A stretch of DNA of 64,000 nt from Tillandsia leiboldiana (taxonomy: Eukaryota; Streptophyta; Magnoliopsida; Poales; Bromeliaceae). The position numbers were made by a program, and so were the translations under genes. Position 1 is the first letter of the stretch. Each line of letters begins with the position of its first letter. Below are positions 32,783 through 44,775 of the stretch, one piece after another. Under the pieces are notes generated by a model. The model did no database searches and was not told the DNA's origin. It saw nothing but the letters and a program-made list of their open reading frames with translations. Location: assembly GCA_029204045.2 (NCBI GenBank), contig JAQNDB010000100.1:1-64000 (forward strand), in the 5' to 3' direction.

Positions 32783-35700
32783 TGTAGTGTACTGGTTTTC
32801 CTATGCAATTTTCCGGTGAATCCACTGTGTTGAACACCTAGTGTTGGTGTCTGGCCCATGGTGCATCGAAGGGATGCCACAGATGGACCTCGTGAGACTT
32901 GGATAGATGATTTGGCCTCCGGCTGTGATTGCCGAATTTTAGAAAAGGTTTTGGGCCAATCTGAGGTTGGATTTGGATTCAGCGCGGAAAAACGCTTGAA
33001 AACGACTATTTATTTGTCGAATTTGGAGTCCGGATGACCAAATGCGGGCTTCCGGAAGTTTTGGGGGATTTTCGGTGCATGGGAGTGACACGTGGACCGG
33101 CCCGAGCCACGTGGCGGCCTCTTATTGGCCGGCTCACGCAGCTGGGTCCACGGAGTGGCGCGGCGGTGCATGGACCGCGGCGGGTGGACGCGTGGCGTGC
33201 TCTGGTAGGCGGGCGCACGCGGCACGGCTCATTGGATTTGCGGGAGTGCGGTGGACCGGGCGCATGGCACGTGGCGGCTCCGGATTCGTCGGTCCACGTG
33301 GGCGCGGTCCACGGGTGCGCGGGGGAGGGCGCCTCGGTACTGTGCGCGCACGTGCGCGCACAGTGGCGCAGGCGGGGGTGGTCGGCCGCACTCGAGTGCG
33401 ACACGTGTCGCCTCGAGATTGGGCGGCCGTACCTACCCCGTTGACTGCGTGGGAGACGCGTGGCGTGGCGCGGGCGCGGGGACCCGCTGTCCCCTGTTCG
33501 GGGCGACGTGGCGGTCCCAGAATTTTTCGGGCGCGTCGGACGGGTTCCATACAACCCAGTTTCCGGGCGCAGTGCGCCCGGAAACTGCGCCCGAAAACCG
33601 GGCCTTAAGCCATTTTGGGCTGGGCCTATAAATAGCCTCCCCCTTTCTTTCTTTGGGCTTTTTGGACCTCTTTTCACTGGGCCGCCTTCACAGAAGTTCT
33701 TCCCCTCTCAGAGCTCGATCCTTTGGAGAAGTTTGAAGATTTTTGGAGGCACGCTTCCCGAGGTTCACCATTTTACGGCGCGGCGCGACGCTTGTTCTCC
33801 GGCGATTCTCTTCGCCCCTTTTCAGTGTTTGGACTCCTCCGACCCACCCCGACCTCGGAATTCGCCGATTCTTGCGCCGTTGGACTCACGACAGGTAGGG
33901 CTTCAACTCCTGTGTTTTATGGTTCCTCGATTTCCGTGCTGATCTTGGAGTTTTCTTAGCCCCCATTTGACCCTTTTTCTTCGCGGACTTTTGGGACAGC
34001 ACCGCGGTGTTCTTGCCATATCTTTTCGCTCGGACGTCGGAACGAGGTGATTCAAGAGGCAATTTTCATCTACGCGTCGCAAGGAGTCTCCTGGATTTTT
34101 CTCAGAATTTCCTGAATTTTACTCGAGGGTGAGAATTTCCTTTCTCTGTGGTTCCTTGTTACAGGAATTTAGTGCAGTTTGGATTTGGGGTGTACCCCTT
34201 GTCGGATTTTTATCTCAGCGTAGGAAACTCCAAATTGGGCGTGCAGGTACTCGATTCGACGGGCTCGTCGCAAGGATCGCGCTAGTATTTTCCTTGGATT
34301 TTTCTGGACATTATTCGCAGGTGAAAATTAGCGAACTCTGGACTGCTGGTTTAGGGGGCAGATTGTGAGAAGTTGGTGACAAATAGCTTATGCTTGTTCT
34401 TTGGGGTATTTTGTACAGATTGGTGGTGTGTTTGGACTGGTCTTGGACTTCGCCTTTGGAAATTTGGAATAGCGTTTGAGGTGGGTGATGTTGTGAACCT
34501 CCTACTTGTGAATGTCACTAGGCCTATTAGAATGCTTCGATCATGTGTTATTAAATGTGAATGTGTCTAGCATGCTTGTATGAGATTATGGTTCATTTGT
34601 TAATACTTGCCTTGTTAGCTAGCTAAAAGTTAGTAAGTGATGTTTCTATGTTTAGGTATGCAAATTAATTAGTGGAATGAATGCTATAGCCACATCATAA
34701 TACAAGTTAAGGGAAGGGCTGGATATGTGGTTAGAAAGAATGTTGTATAAGGGATATTTGCTAGTAAATTGTGCATCTAAAATGTATTAAGTATCATATA
34801 TCTTATCGCATGTACCTCGGGATTACCCAAACACTTAATGTTGCATATGTTTGTATAATTGGAGTAATTATAGCAAATAAAGGACTTTGCATGCTTGAAT
34901 GGTCATCTAGCTAAGCCATCTTTTTCTGCTACACAAACATATTGGAATTGACTTAGGAGAAACCATGCTTGTATTCGTTCTCCTGTCGTCTAGTCTTAGG
35001 GGATTGTGTAGTCAGATGTCCAGAGTTGGGACAGTCGGGGATCGGGATTTGGGTGTTGCGGCGACCGCGGACTGTGGGCGGTTGACCGGATTATTATTAT
35101 TATTGCTTTTGCATCGGATTGGAGGTAGGGGATCGAGTTTCCCTTTAGTGGATGGGTTTTTCCCACTTGGATCTGGGTCGTGACCCCGTCCTGCTGATTA
35201 TGGTACTGATGATACTAGTGACTGTGATACTATGCTCGTGTGGGGTCGCTCCCCCCGAGGGCCACTCCGGAGTAGGATTTCGACCGTGTCGGGTGCCGGT
35301 CAGGCCGTGTTGGGTGCCGGCTAGACCGTGTTGGGTTCCGGTCTATTTTGGACAGGGGAGATACTGAGTTGTGAGGTTGACAGCAGAGCAGGCAGTACCA
35401 GTGTTTACTGGTGTTTTGATTGTGTTGGTCTGTCAGTCCTTACGTTCTGGTGCTTGCCTTTAGCCATTCTCTAGCAGACATCGTAGAGGCATGTTAGTGG
35501 TAGCTTTGCATCAGTAGTGTACTTGTAGCTTACCACCTATGTTTCATTTTCTTCGCCTCTGTTAGTCCTAGTGGGCATGTCTGAGTTTGAGGTCTACCCA
35601 CTAGGGGAGGCTACTGTTTTTATAGTAGTTCTCACCCCCACTGTTTTCTCTTTTCTGTTCCCCTTTGTTTTGCAGAGTTCTCTGCGGGAGTTGCGGGACC

Positions 35701-36078
35701 CTCTTCCCTGGACCGAGGTAAGAGGATCGCTGACTAGATAGCCACTGCCCCCGAGTTCGAGTTTTTGATAGTTTTGTTGTATCCCCAGTACACTCAGACG
35801 GTTGTATTTTCCTTTTATTTTGGGTCTGGCTGCGGCCAGCTGGTTGTGTATATTTCGTGAGCTGGGAGAGACACTTGTATATTTTTTGAGAGCTTACTGT
35901 ACTTTCATTTCCAGTATTTGTCTGAGTTGTATTAGTTTTAGTTAGCTCTGTTTTATGCTCTTTTATTATTTGTTTTATATCTGAGCAGGTTATCAGCGCT
36001 TCGTGTACACGGAAAATTCCGTGTGCACGGCGGATCTGTGGGCGGCCCCGGGTTCTGGTTTACACCCGGGGCGTGACA
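32783..36078 (+). repeat. TekP 3' LTR
   Basis: 3296 bp, the same length as the 5' LTR, with one difference seen (t at 32802). It includes the promoter hairpin at 33557-33587 and a TATA box at 33627-33635. Confidence 0.95.
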
Positions 36079-36083
36079 CTAGG
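36079..36083. repeat. Target-site duplication of TekP, right (ctagg)
   Basis: This is the second copy of the 5-bp duplication at 24319-24323. Confidence 0.94.
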
Positions 36084-38274
36084 TTCACTGGATCTCTCAG
36101 ATCCAACACCTTGCTCTCAATCAACTCGCACAATGCTCCAAACATCAGTCCACACAAATCCAACTTGATCTGAAGTGAGCATCAAGCTCAGGGGACATGT
36201 TGGGACATCTTTCATATTTAACTCGAGACCTAAATCCCAACCTTTCTTCATTGTGGCATTTCCACAAACAGGTGGTGTGCACCAATTACGCAACACACAC
36301 ATAACCAATGCCCAGCTTTGTTCTCAGCAACCATTGCACCTGGGGCTTCCCAAGATGGAGGGAAATGCTTCTAAAGACTCCAGGAACTTTTCTCATTATC
36401 TTGGCCAACCTCCCATAGCCTCGGTTGCCGGAAAATCCGAGGTTGAAGATGACTTTTAAACCTCGAATTTTGTGACCATTCAACCAGGGGCTCTGGGACC
36501 AAACCACTTGGCCATTTGGATGCTAAAACACACAACAAACTCACCTGGACCCGTGCTCGGCGACAGGACACGGCGGCGGCGGGCGGCGAGCAAGCTTGGT
36601 TTGGAGCTTCCCACCATTAATGGCGGATTTTTACTGAGGCATTATGGAGTCTTACAACATGAATGGAATTGTCCTAAAGGACCATAGGAAACTTCCCGTC
36701 CAACCCTCCCCGGCCGGAGATGGCCGGAGCGCCGGCGGCCAAGATTTGACCTCATTTCGGGTTATCCATGGCCGCGCCACTTTGGTGCTGCATGGATGCC
36801 ATGCAAGTGCATGGATGCACTCCTCTCACACCCAGGAAGAGTTCTGAGTAGGTGGCCGGCGGTGGGGTGGCTCGCCGGCGCCGGAGCGCAAAGCTCGGCC
36901 AATCATGCAAAACCCGAAAAACTAGGGTTTAGAACTGCCACTTCCACACTTGATCAAACTCCACCAATTTTGGTGGAGATGATCCTCATCTCCTACAGTA
37001 GAAACCCATCATTTTATTTTTCACTTTGGTTCTTTGGTTGCGGAGTTCTTCCGAGGCGGAGCTATTCTAGGTTTCCGGCGAGACCTTGCTCCCGCCGGCA
37101 ACCAACATGCATGGGGGCTCGGGCTTGTGCAGGGAGCATCCTTATATCCTAATTAAGCTACTGCTATGGGTCTAGGGTGCAAACAACTTGTGGTTTGAGG
37201 GAGCTTACCTTGGCCGGAATTGATGAAGATGGAAAGAAGCCGGTTCTACTCCTCCTACCTCGCGCAACCTCGGCAATCCTCAAGAAGGTTCCTCAGACAC
37301 CAGGGAACACCACAGGATTTCCAGATCCAAGTTTGGTTGAAGTTGGTTCAAAATTCCTTCTCCCTCTCTCTCTCTCGGGTTGACACTAAAGGCTTGTGTC
37401 TCTCGAGCCTCCCAGCACTCGGGCATCCAAGTGAGAATTACAGAGACAAGGTTGATGCCTTGTATTCCTCACTGACCCCTCGGGCATGTATCCAAAGAAG
37501 ACTAAGAGACACAATAACATAAATGCAAGATTCTTTGCAAAATAACCTCAAATCCGGTTCACACTCAACCCTAGCCTCCGAGTTCTTCACAATAGGTGCA
37601 AAATGCACCCAACACCTTGATGTTTTAATCTTATTAACTTTGATACATAAAATATTATAGTTTTCTCAAAAATACCCCCTTTTCGGTGCATTTCACGCAT
37701 TTCGAGAAAATCCGCTCGACGATTTGCGAAATGGACTTCGCCACGACGTCCGGCTCGTCGAGACCTGTCAAGTAGCGTATTTGTTTATTCAATTTGGCAC
37801 TCGTATAAAATCTCGGGCCAAAAAGTTTGGTAAAGTGCGGTTCATTGCACACACTCCGATGCACCCGGATCGCCAAACGCGAAATCCGTCAGTGCCAGTG
37901 CGCTCAGAACGTCAAAATTAGCTAGGTTTGACTACTCATACCCCTATGTCAGGGTTCCAGGTGGTAAATCGGCCATTAGTGGTCGAAGGGCCATTTAAAA
38001 TAGGGGTTACTATTCACAACTTAAGTTGTGGGACCCGTTTCTTCTTTATTGTTTTGCGGAAGGTCCGACTGTTGGATCGTCGACAAGTGAATATGAACTT
38101 TTCATGTTTCGTCGAGACGATCGCAATGGTGCTCTCAGATTTTCGAGATCAGGCCCCGATCAAAAATTGATATTTCTGGGCCACTATTGATCCACTGTTC
38201 CAAATTTTGCCAAAATTACCAATTTTATAAATTCCAAAAATAATTTAAAGTCTTTAATTTTCTAGATTACTACA
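36084..38274 (-). mobile_element. Element Y 3' LTR, second part
   Basis: The Y LTR continues after the TekP insertion to its border ctaca at 38274 (TGTAGTAATC on the minus strand). Together with 21053-24318 the LTR is about 5.5 kb. It includes a GC-richer stretch at 36540-36900. None of the short ORFs resembles a known family. The start is supported by the adjacent ggggacgaaac block, which precedes the 3' LTR in TekP and W. Confidence 0.75.
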
Positions 38275-38712
38275 TTACCCACAACTTCTAAGAAGTTTCG
38301 TCCCCGAAACTTAAACTTAACTAATCCACTATTAAGCCTCTAACAGGTTCGCAGTAGTGACAATCAGTCACATAATGTCGACAACTCTCAGGCTACTCAG
38401 TTAGACCCAATCTGATACTCCCCATTACAGGGCAGAGTATTTCCTCAGTTCTTTCAACAAGAATGGTGGTCAATCCTTCAACCACATGCATTGTAACTGA
38501 TCTGAGCCCTCTGGCTCCACTGAAACAATCAAGCCTACGGTCAGAAACATGACCGCGGCTAATCCTGCATTGACTCCCAAAACGCGAACACGAAACACAC
38601 CTGAGCTCTACTTTGCCAATACCCAGCGCTCTCTCGGGAACACAAGTCATCCTAGGGTTCGTTCCTAACCAGACCTAGGCATCGCATTCCTATGCTCTGA
38701 TACCATCTAATC
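38275..38712 (-). mobile_element. Element Y internal region, about 440 bp, non-coding
   Basis: The whole internal region between the two Y LTRs lies here. On the minus strand the primer-binding site is at one end (38694-38705) and a ggggacgaaac block with a weak purine tract at the other (about 38275-38310). Between them are leader-like sequence and no gag or pol motif. Y is therefore an internally deleted, non-autonomous element with very large LTRs (LARD-like). Confidence 0.75.
38694..38705 (-). other. Element Y primer-binding site (tRNA-iMet)
   Basis: gctctgatacca on plus is TGGTATCAGAGC on the element strand. It sits eight bases from the 5' LTR border at 38713. Confidence 0.9.
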
Positions 38713-38856
38713 TGTCACGCCCCAAGTTCAAAAATCAGCGTCTAAATTTTTTTTAAAACAGCCAGGGCAATGACAGACCGCCACATATATAGAAGAGTCC
38801 CAATCCCCTTTGGAATTGCGCCTTTTCTATATATGCACGGCTAGCTTGGCAACAAC
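38713..38856 (-). mobile_element. Element Y 5' LTR, first 144 bp, interrupted
   Basis: This matches 21053-21196 with a few differences. Identity stops at ggcaacaac (38856), where Z begins. The rest of this LTR should lie right of the window if Z is a simple insertion. Confidence 0.85.
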
Positions 38857-39617
38857 TGTGGTGGCCCTAAATCCCATGCAGTTTTCCTGGTGAATCCACA
38901 GTTTAGAACACCTATTATTGGTGTATCAGGCCAATAGTGCATCAAGGAGATGCCACAGATGGACCCTGTGAGATATCTTTTACTGTGTTGGCCTTCGGCT
39001 GCGTTTGCCGAAAATTTTAATGGGTTTTTGGCCAAACAGAGGTTGGAATTGGATTCAGCACGGAAAAACACTTGAAAAAGGCTATTTGCTTGTTAAATTT
39101 GGAGTCCGGATGACCAAAAACGGGCTACCAGAAGTTTTGGGGGAAAACTGGTGCATGGGGGGTGACCGTGGACCGGCGGGAGCCACGTGGCGGCCTGTCA
39201 TTGGCCGGCTCACGCCGCTCGGTCCACGGGAATTGCGCGCTGGTGCATAGACCGCGGGGGCGGGCCATGTGGCACGTCCGGATTGGCGGGTGCACGCGGT
39301 GCGACTCAGGGAGAAAGCGGCGGCCTGGGTGGACCGGGGGCACGACGCGTGGCAGCCTGGCATTGGCGGGCTCACGTGGTCGCGGTCCACGGCCCGTGCG
39401 GTTGTGTACGGGGCAGCGAGGCAGCCGACGCGTGGCGACCGCACTCGAGTGCGCCACGCGTCGCCCCGCGCGCGCTCCGCCCCACCTACCCCACCGCCTG
39501 CGTAGGAGGCGACGTGGCGCGCAGAGAGGGCCTTTGCACCGCTGTTGCCTATTGCGTGGTGACGTGGCCGCACCAGAGGCTTTCGGGCGCGTCGGACGGG
39601 AGGAGGTCCGACCCTCC

Positions 39618-39658
39618 TGGCGGATTCGGGCGCCCGAAAGATGGGCCCGAATCCGCCA
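39618..39658. promoter_or_regulatory. Inverted repeat upstream of TATA, Z LTR
   Basis: Two perfect 14-bp arms (TGGCGGATTCGGGC at 39618-39631 and its complement at 39645-39658) surround a 13-nt loop. The repeat ends 24 bp before the TATA box. The arms are unrelated in sequence to the TekP and W equivalents. Confidence 0.88.
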
Positions 39659-39681
39659 AAAGCGCATTAGGGGAGTGGGCC

Positions 39682-39690
39682 TATAAATAG
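39682..39690 (+). promoter_or_regulatory. TATA box of Z LTR
   Basis: tataaatag lies in the context gggcctataaatagggcc, as in TekP and W. Confidence 0.75.
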
Positions 39691-41812
39691 GGCCTTTAAG
39701 GGGGCCTTTTCTCTCTTTTCTGAGCCTGTTTTCTCTGGGCAACCTGAAGATAAATTCTTCCTCTCACTTAGCAGCATTCTTTGGAGGACTTTGGAGATTT
39801 TTGGAGATCACCTTTTCGACTGTATCTGCGACGCGGCGCACAGTGACACTTCCACTTCGACGACCCGTTTCGTCGCGTTTTAGTGCGCGGACTCCCCCGA
39901 CTCACCTCGATCGCCGTTTTTAGCGATTTTCGCGCCGTCGGACTCACGACTGGTAGGACTCCAACTTTGATGTTCAGAGTTTTCTCGTTTTCCTTGCGGA
40001 TTTTGGAGGTTTTTGAGCTTTCTTTTGCCCGTTTTTCTTCGCGGATTTTTGGACAGCATTGCAGAGTTTTAGACATAACTTTGCGTACCGACATCGGATC
40101 GAGGTGATTCAAAAGGCAAACTTCATCTACTTCTCGCGAGGAATCTCCTACATTTTTCTCAGAATTTTCTGAGATGTCTTCGAAGGTGAGAATCTTTCTT
40201 CTTCCCGAGTTCTTATCTGTGGAATCTTGTACAGTTTAATATGGGGTGTTTCTCTTGCCGATTTTATATCTCAGCGTAGGACACTCGGAATTGGTCGTGC
40301 AGATATTCGTTTCGAAGCTATCGACGCGTAGATTGCAGGGATATTTTATTCGGATTTTTTCGAGCACTTTCAGTAGGTGGATTATTCGCATCTTTACAAC
40401 TAAACTTTTTGGATGATATTTCTCGGCAGATTTTGGGATTTTATGTGTAACTGGAACTTTGTATTGTACCCAGGAAGGATTGTGGACAGTTTTGAACGCG
40501 TTGGACTTTGAGTTGCTGTTTTCGGGTATTATCAGCTGTAGGACTTTTGACAGCTCGACTTGTCAGGTGGGTGGCCTCGTCTTCAAGATCTGCGATCTGT
40601 ACATTAATTCTAGCTGTGTAGGGATGTGCGTATATTATTATCTCCGATATAGCATGTTAGAGAGCATGAATTGAGATTCCTTGTGTATACAGTTGATCAT
40701 GTGATCCTTTTATTTTTCCCCACCACATCTTTATTCATTGCTATCTTTGGACTTGACCTAGCACCCCTGTCATATGCAGCATGTTCAACCAGACTAGTAG
40801 AAAACTCCAACTTGGGCTAGGTTACTTTATTGCTTTAAACACTCCCAATGTCATCAATATTTCTTTCTGGAATTAGTTTCTTCCTCACCCAGATAGTGGG
40901 CCGAGGGGTCAGGTTAGTGTGGGGTACATTTTCACTCGTGTCGGGGGACCGAGTGGAGTCAGATAGTGGGTTATTGATCAGAGTGTCTGTCGATTACTGT
41001 GAGGACCTGGATCACCACGACGAGATTACTGGTTGACCAGCAGCTCCTGGTGGCCTATGTGGCGTGTCGGCGGTATTTGTGCACCTATTGGACACTAATG
41101 ATGGACTCGGTGTGTGTAGTGGATCACGAGAGTAGTCTGATGACCCCGTCGGATGCTTAGAAGTGGTTTCGCGCGCTATGGATATTAAAATTGGACTCAG
41201 CGCGAAGTTTGGATCAGGGAACATCTTTCCGGATGCCTTTGGCAATTTTTAGAGTTGGAATTTGGCAAAATGGACTTCGGATTTGGATTCAGCGCGCGAA
41301 AACGATGAAAATGGACTATTCACTTGCATTTTTCGGAGTCCGGATGATTCGGCACGTTTTTCGAGGCTAGGGTACTGTTCCGGCCGGCGGCAGCGGCGGC
41401 GGGCAGCGGCGGCTGGCGGAGGAGCGCGACGGCGGGGTGTGGCACAGCCGCTCGGTCCACCGGGCGAGGCGTGCACCAGGGGCTTGGACGCGTGGCGGCC
41501 CCGGAGTGGCGGGCGCACGAGCGCGCGGTCTACGGGGAGTGCGGCCTGGTGCATGGACCGTGCGGGGCCACGTGGAGGCCACTGATTGGCCGGTCAACGT
41601 GCACGTGGTCCACGGAATGGGTGCAGGCTGCCTCGGGGCGCGTGCGTGCAGGGTGGCAGGCGTCGGCGCAGGCGCGCACGTGGGCGCGGTTGGGGGCTGA
41701 GTGCGGTCCACACGTCGGCATCTCCGCGCGCCACGTGTCGAGCAGCGGATGGCCGGTGTGGCTGTCCGCTGTTTGGGTGCGACGTGGCAGGCCGTGGGTG
41801 TTTCGGGCGGCT

Positions 41813-41839
41813 ACAGTGTTGGGCCTGGCCCAATACTGT
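41813..41839. promoter_or_regulatory. Inverted repeat upstream of TATA, W 5' LTR
   Basis: 13-bp arms ACAGTGTTGGGCC and GGCCCAATACTGT flank one base; one position pairs only as a G-T wobble. It lies 71 bp before the TATA box. The 3' LTR copy (55553-55579) is a perfect inverted repeat. Confidence 0.88.
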
Positions 41840-41909
41840 TCACGCCCGATTCTGGTTGCGCCCGGAAATTTCGGCCCAAAGGCCATTTTCGGGATTTTTC
41901 GGGTGGGCC

Positions 41910-41918
41910 TATAAATAG
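41910..41918 (+). promoter_or_regulatory. TATA box of W 5' LTR
   Basis: tataaatag lies in gtgggcctataaataggccc, identical in the 3' LTR at 55650. Confidence 0.78.
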
Positions 41919-42422
41919 GCCCTTTGGAGTGCCCTTTTCGGGCTTTTCCCGAGCTCTCCGGCCTGAGGGCCCTTCACCAAATTTGTTGCTCACCTTGTCG
42001 TGCATCTTGTGGAGGAAGCTCGGAATTTTTGGAAGGCGCGGCGTCGACGACTTCGGCATCGTGGCACAGAGCGACATATTTTCATCGGAGGCCCGTTATC
42101 GTTGCAGTTTAGTATGAGAGGTCGACAGAGCCACCCCGATAATATTTTCAGATGATTTTCGCGGCGTCAGATTCACGAGAGGTAGATCTACAATTCTTGT
42201 ATTGTCCACCTTTCTCAGAATTGAGCTCTGTTTGGGGTTCCGTGTATGTTTTTAACCCTCCTTGCCGCTGATGGAAATTCTGGACAGCACCATCTTGCCG
42301 GATTTTTATCTCCGAAACCGGGCATCGGATGGAGACGAGCCTTTGGACATTTTTCATCTACTCGACGCGAGGATTGCCACAGTATTTTTCTTGGATTTTT
42401 CTTAGGCTTGCCCGGAGGTATA

Positions 42423-44521
42423 CTTTTCTCCCTTTATCTGTACAAGAGTTTACAGATGTGTGGTTGTGTGTTTGTGAGCGCCCTGTATCGTGGAATTTGT
42501 AACTCGGCCTACGGGGCTCGGAATTTGACGTGCAGGTACTCGTTTCGAAGGTATCGACGCGATGATCGCGACAGTATTTATTTTGGAATTTTCTGAGTTC
42601 TCGCTGCAGGTGAAATAATTACATCTTTGGGACTGATTTTCAGACTGTGTGTACTTGGTTAAATTTTGGAATAAAAGTGTAATGTTGGGCCTTATTGTTG
42701 TACCCATGGGTGTTTGCAAGTGTTGCTGGACCCGTTGGATCTGCAGACTTTGATTTCGGGGTACTTTCAGCTGTTTGGAGCCGAGGCTTTCGCGACGTGC
42801 ACCGAGGATGCAGTTTCGGCAGAATTTGGACCGTGAGCTTCTGCACACTTCACCGACTTCGGCTTTGCCTGCGGAAAGCGCTTCAGGTGGGTGCTTTGTT
42901 TCCAGAACCGGTGGACGGTTCTCTAATTCTGTATGTTAGGATGCATGCTGTAGAGTTATGAATCCCAAAGGATCTAAATAGGTACTATCAAACAACTAGA
43001 CGGGGGGTGAATAGGTGTAATACTTATAAAACCAAATCTCAGTGCAAAATAAAAACCAATGCGGAAAATAAAAACAGCACACCGAGATTTACGTGGAAAC
43101 TCCAATCCAGGAGAAAAACCACGGGACCAACACGCAATAACAATCCACTAAGAATAGAAGAATAACAAGGTGATTACCGACTCCACGGACTCAACCCCTC
43201 CTTCAGCTTCTTCGGACCTTGCGCTGACCGGTTGGATATCCACGCAATAACAATCCCTAAGAAAAGAAGAATAACAAGGTGATTACCGTCTCCACAGATT
43301 TAACCCCTCCTTCACTTTCTTGGACCTCGCGCTCCACCGATTTTGCACGCCCACTGCACACGTTCGAATCCATGAACGCCACTCGAATCCACGAGCACAC
43401 GTTTCGAATCCACGAAACGCCTTTAGCACACCGAATCCACGATGCCACGTCGAATCCACGACGCAAACTCAGTCGATAAGAATATTGACTTCGATGGTGA
43501 TCCTTTGCTTAGATTCTCATTGAAGAACCGTAGAAGAAATCTCTAAGCAAAGATTAGATCAATTCGACAAAAGATAGATCTTGGAAGAACCGTCGAATTG
43601 ACCTAAAAGAGGCTATGAAGAAGAACGATAAAAACCTAGCCTCTAGGGTTGCTCTCAAGAGTTTTATAAATTGATCGGCCGTAGCTCCCACGTTTTTGAG
43701 AAACCCTAAATGTCTATTTATAGTTTAGAAACCTTTGGAAAGAGATAAGAATCAAAAACATACCTTATCTGGAAATTTTCAGGACGGCGATCCGGATCGG
43801 ATTTACTGCGATCCGGATCGTCGTAACGAGATTGACGATTCCAGAAAACCAAGGGTTCGGGATCCGGATTGCAAGGTCCGATCCGGATCGTTCATGCAAT
43901 TCAGCAAAGTCCCATGTTCGGGATCCGGATCGGAATGGCCTAGGATCCGGATTGAAATTGCCAATGAACAAGTATCCTTCGGGATCCGGATTGCAAGATC
44001 TGATCCGGATCCTGAACATGTCCCATGTCCAGTTTTTGATTTTTATGCAAATAAAAGTTCATCCAAGTGTTTCTACACTATAAGAAAGTATTCGGATCAC
44101 CACAATTATTTAGTTAAACATGCCTGATCCTCTTGAATACTTTCTTCTTGAGATTGATGTAACTGATCCACAATTCTTCAACTTCAATCTTCAAGACTCA
44201 AGACACTGAGTGTCAACATGAGCTCTTGTTGAATCTTCTCTAAGTCTTTGAATGCTGATTGACAATTTGATCCCTTTAAGACTCCGACTCAACTGACTTG
44301 ACTCACGAAATATGCCAACACCAAAAATGCCGTAACAATCTCCCCCTTTGGCAATTTCGTGACAAAACCCAAAAATACATAAAAGCGCTCAAATCACTCA
44401 TCTTAAACCAAAAAATCGAAACTCAATGTCATCACCAAAACATTGATTTTCTTTGCGTGAAAGATCCAATAAATACAAAATTACATTTGAACCAAACAGT
44501 CCTAGAACATACTCTATGACT
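42423..44521. repeat. 2.1-kb duplicated segment, left copy (W LTR + copia LTR + copia PPT region)
   Basis: This 2099-bp stretch recurs at 47430-49528 with a constant 5007-bp offset and only scattered substitutions. It joins 526 bp of W LTR, a complete copia LTR and 184 bp of the adjoining copia internal sequence. The left copy is in its natural context on both sides. Confidence 0.92.
42949..44337 (-). mobile_element. Copia (Sirevirus-like) 3' LTR
   Basis: It runs from tgtagagttatg (42949) to gccgtaaca (44337) on plus and reads TGTTACGG...CTACA on the element strand. It matches the solo LTR at 18040-19438 except at the very end. A polypurine tract follows directly at 44338, making this the 3' LTR of a minus-strand element. 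It carries the same cgaatccacga and gatccggatc arrays. Confidence 0.85.
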
Positions 44522-44775
44522 TAGGACTTGGAGTCTTAAAGTGATGTAATTCCTGCAAAACCAAAACTCCAAACAAAATCAAACGTTAGTCGTTAGAAAT
44601 TAGAATCCTACATTTGATCCGTCTTCCTTTTGGTTCTTTTGTTTTTTCTTTGTCTCCCCCTATCTTTAGCATCTCTAACATGTTCTCCATGTTCTCCCCC
44701 TTTGTGATACGATCATCATTTTCCGTTCTCCCCCTATCTCGATGATCTCTTCTTCCCTTATTTCTCTTCTCCCCC
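44338..44775 (-). other. Multiple polypurine tracts of the copia element
   Basis: On the minus strand GGGGGAGA occurs five times in 440 bp: 44339-44346 (next to the LTR), 44653-44660, 44693-44700, 44727-44734 and 44768-44775. A multiplied polypurine tract upstream of the 3' LTR is a reported hallmark of plant Sireviruses, which supports the lineage. Confidence 0.75.

Larger units (their letters stand above)
24324..36078 (+). mobile_element. TekP: intact autonomous Ty3/gypsy Tekay-like retrotransposon
   Basis: This is a complete 11,755-bp plus-strand element. Order: 5' LTR 24324-27619, PBS 27627, gag-pol 27912-32735, polypurine tract 32772-32782, 3' LTR 32783-36078. Both LTRs are exactly 3296 bp and I saw a single difference (c at 24343, t at 32802). 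All catalytic motifs are present in one uninterrupted frame and both target duplications are intact. The chromodomain-like C-terminus and large LTRs fit the Tekay/Del lineage. It is inserted in the Y LTR. It is the only element here that looks able to transpose on its own, and it is the youngest insertion in the window by LTR similarity. Confidence 0.96.
38857..40997 (+). mobile_element. Element Z: 5' part of a Tekay-like LTR
   Basis: It starts tgtggtggccc and follows the TekP LTR layout: the same opening blocks (cagttttcctggtgaatccac, gatgccacagatgga), a GC-rich core with ccacgtggcggcc words, an inverted repeat at 39618-39658, a TATA box at 39682 and a downstream T-rich leader. Sequence similarity to TekP is partial, so it is a separate family. 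It breaks off at 40997, where W begins. The five bases before it are acaac. There is no coding ORF. Confidence 0.75.
40998..42948 (+). repeat. W 5' LTR, left segment
   Basis: This matches 54683-56684. It contains the promoter inverted repeat (41813-41839, one mismatch relative to the 3' copy), a TATA box at 41910-41918 and a GC-rich core. It ends in gatgcatgc, where the copia LTR begins. Confidence 0.85.

Noticed and set aside
36084..38274. A possible host gene in the long stretch right of TekP, with short ORFs such as 36175-36459
   Set aside because: The stretch joins to 21053-24318 as the Y LTR and ends in an LTR border. The ORFs are short, overlap on both strands and match no protein I recognise.
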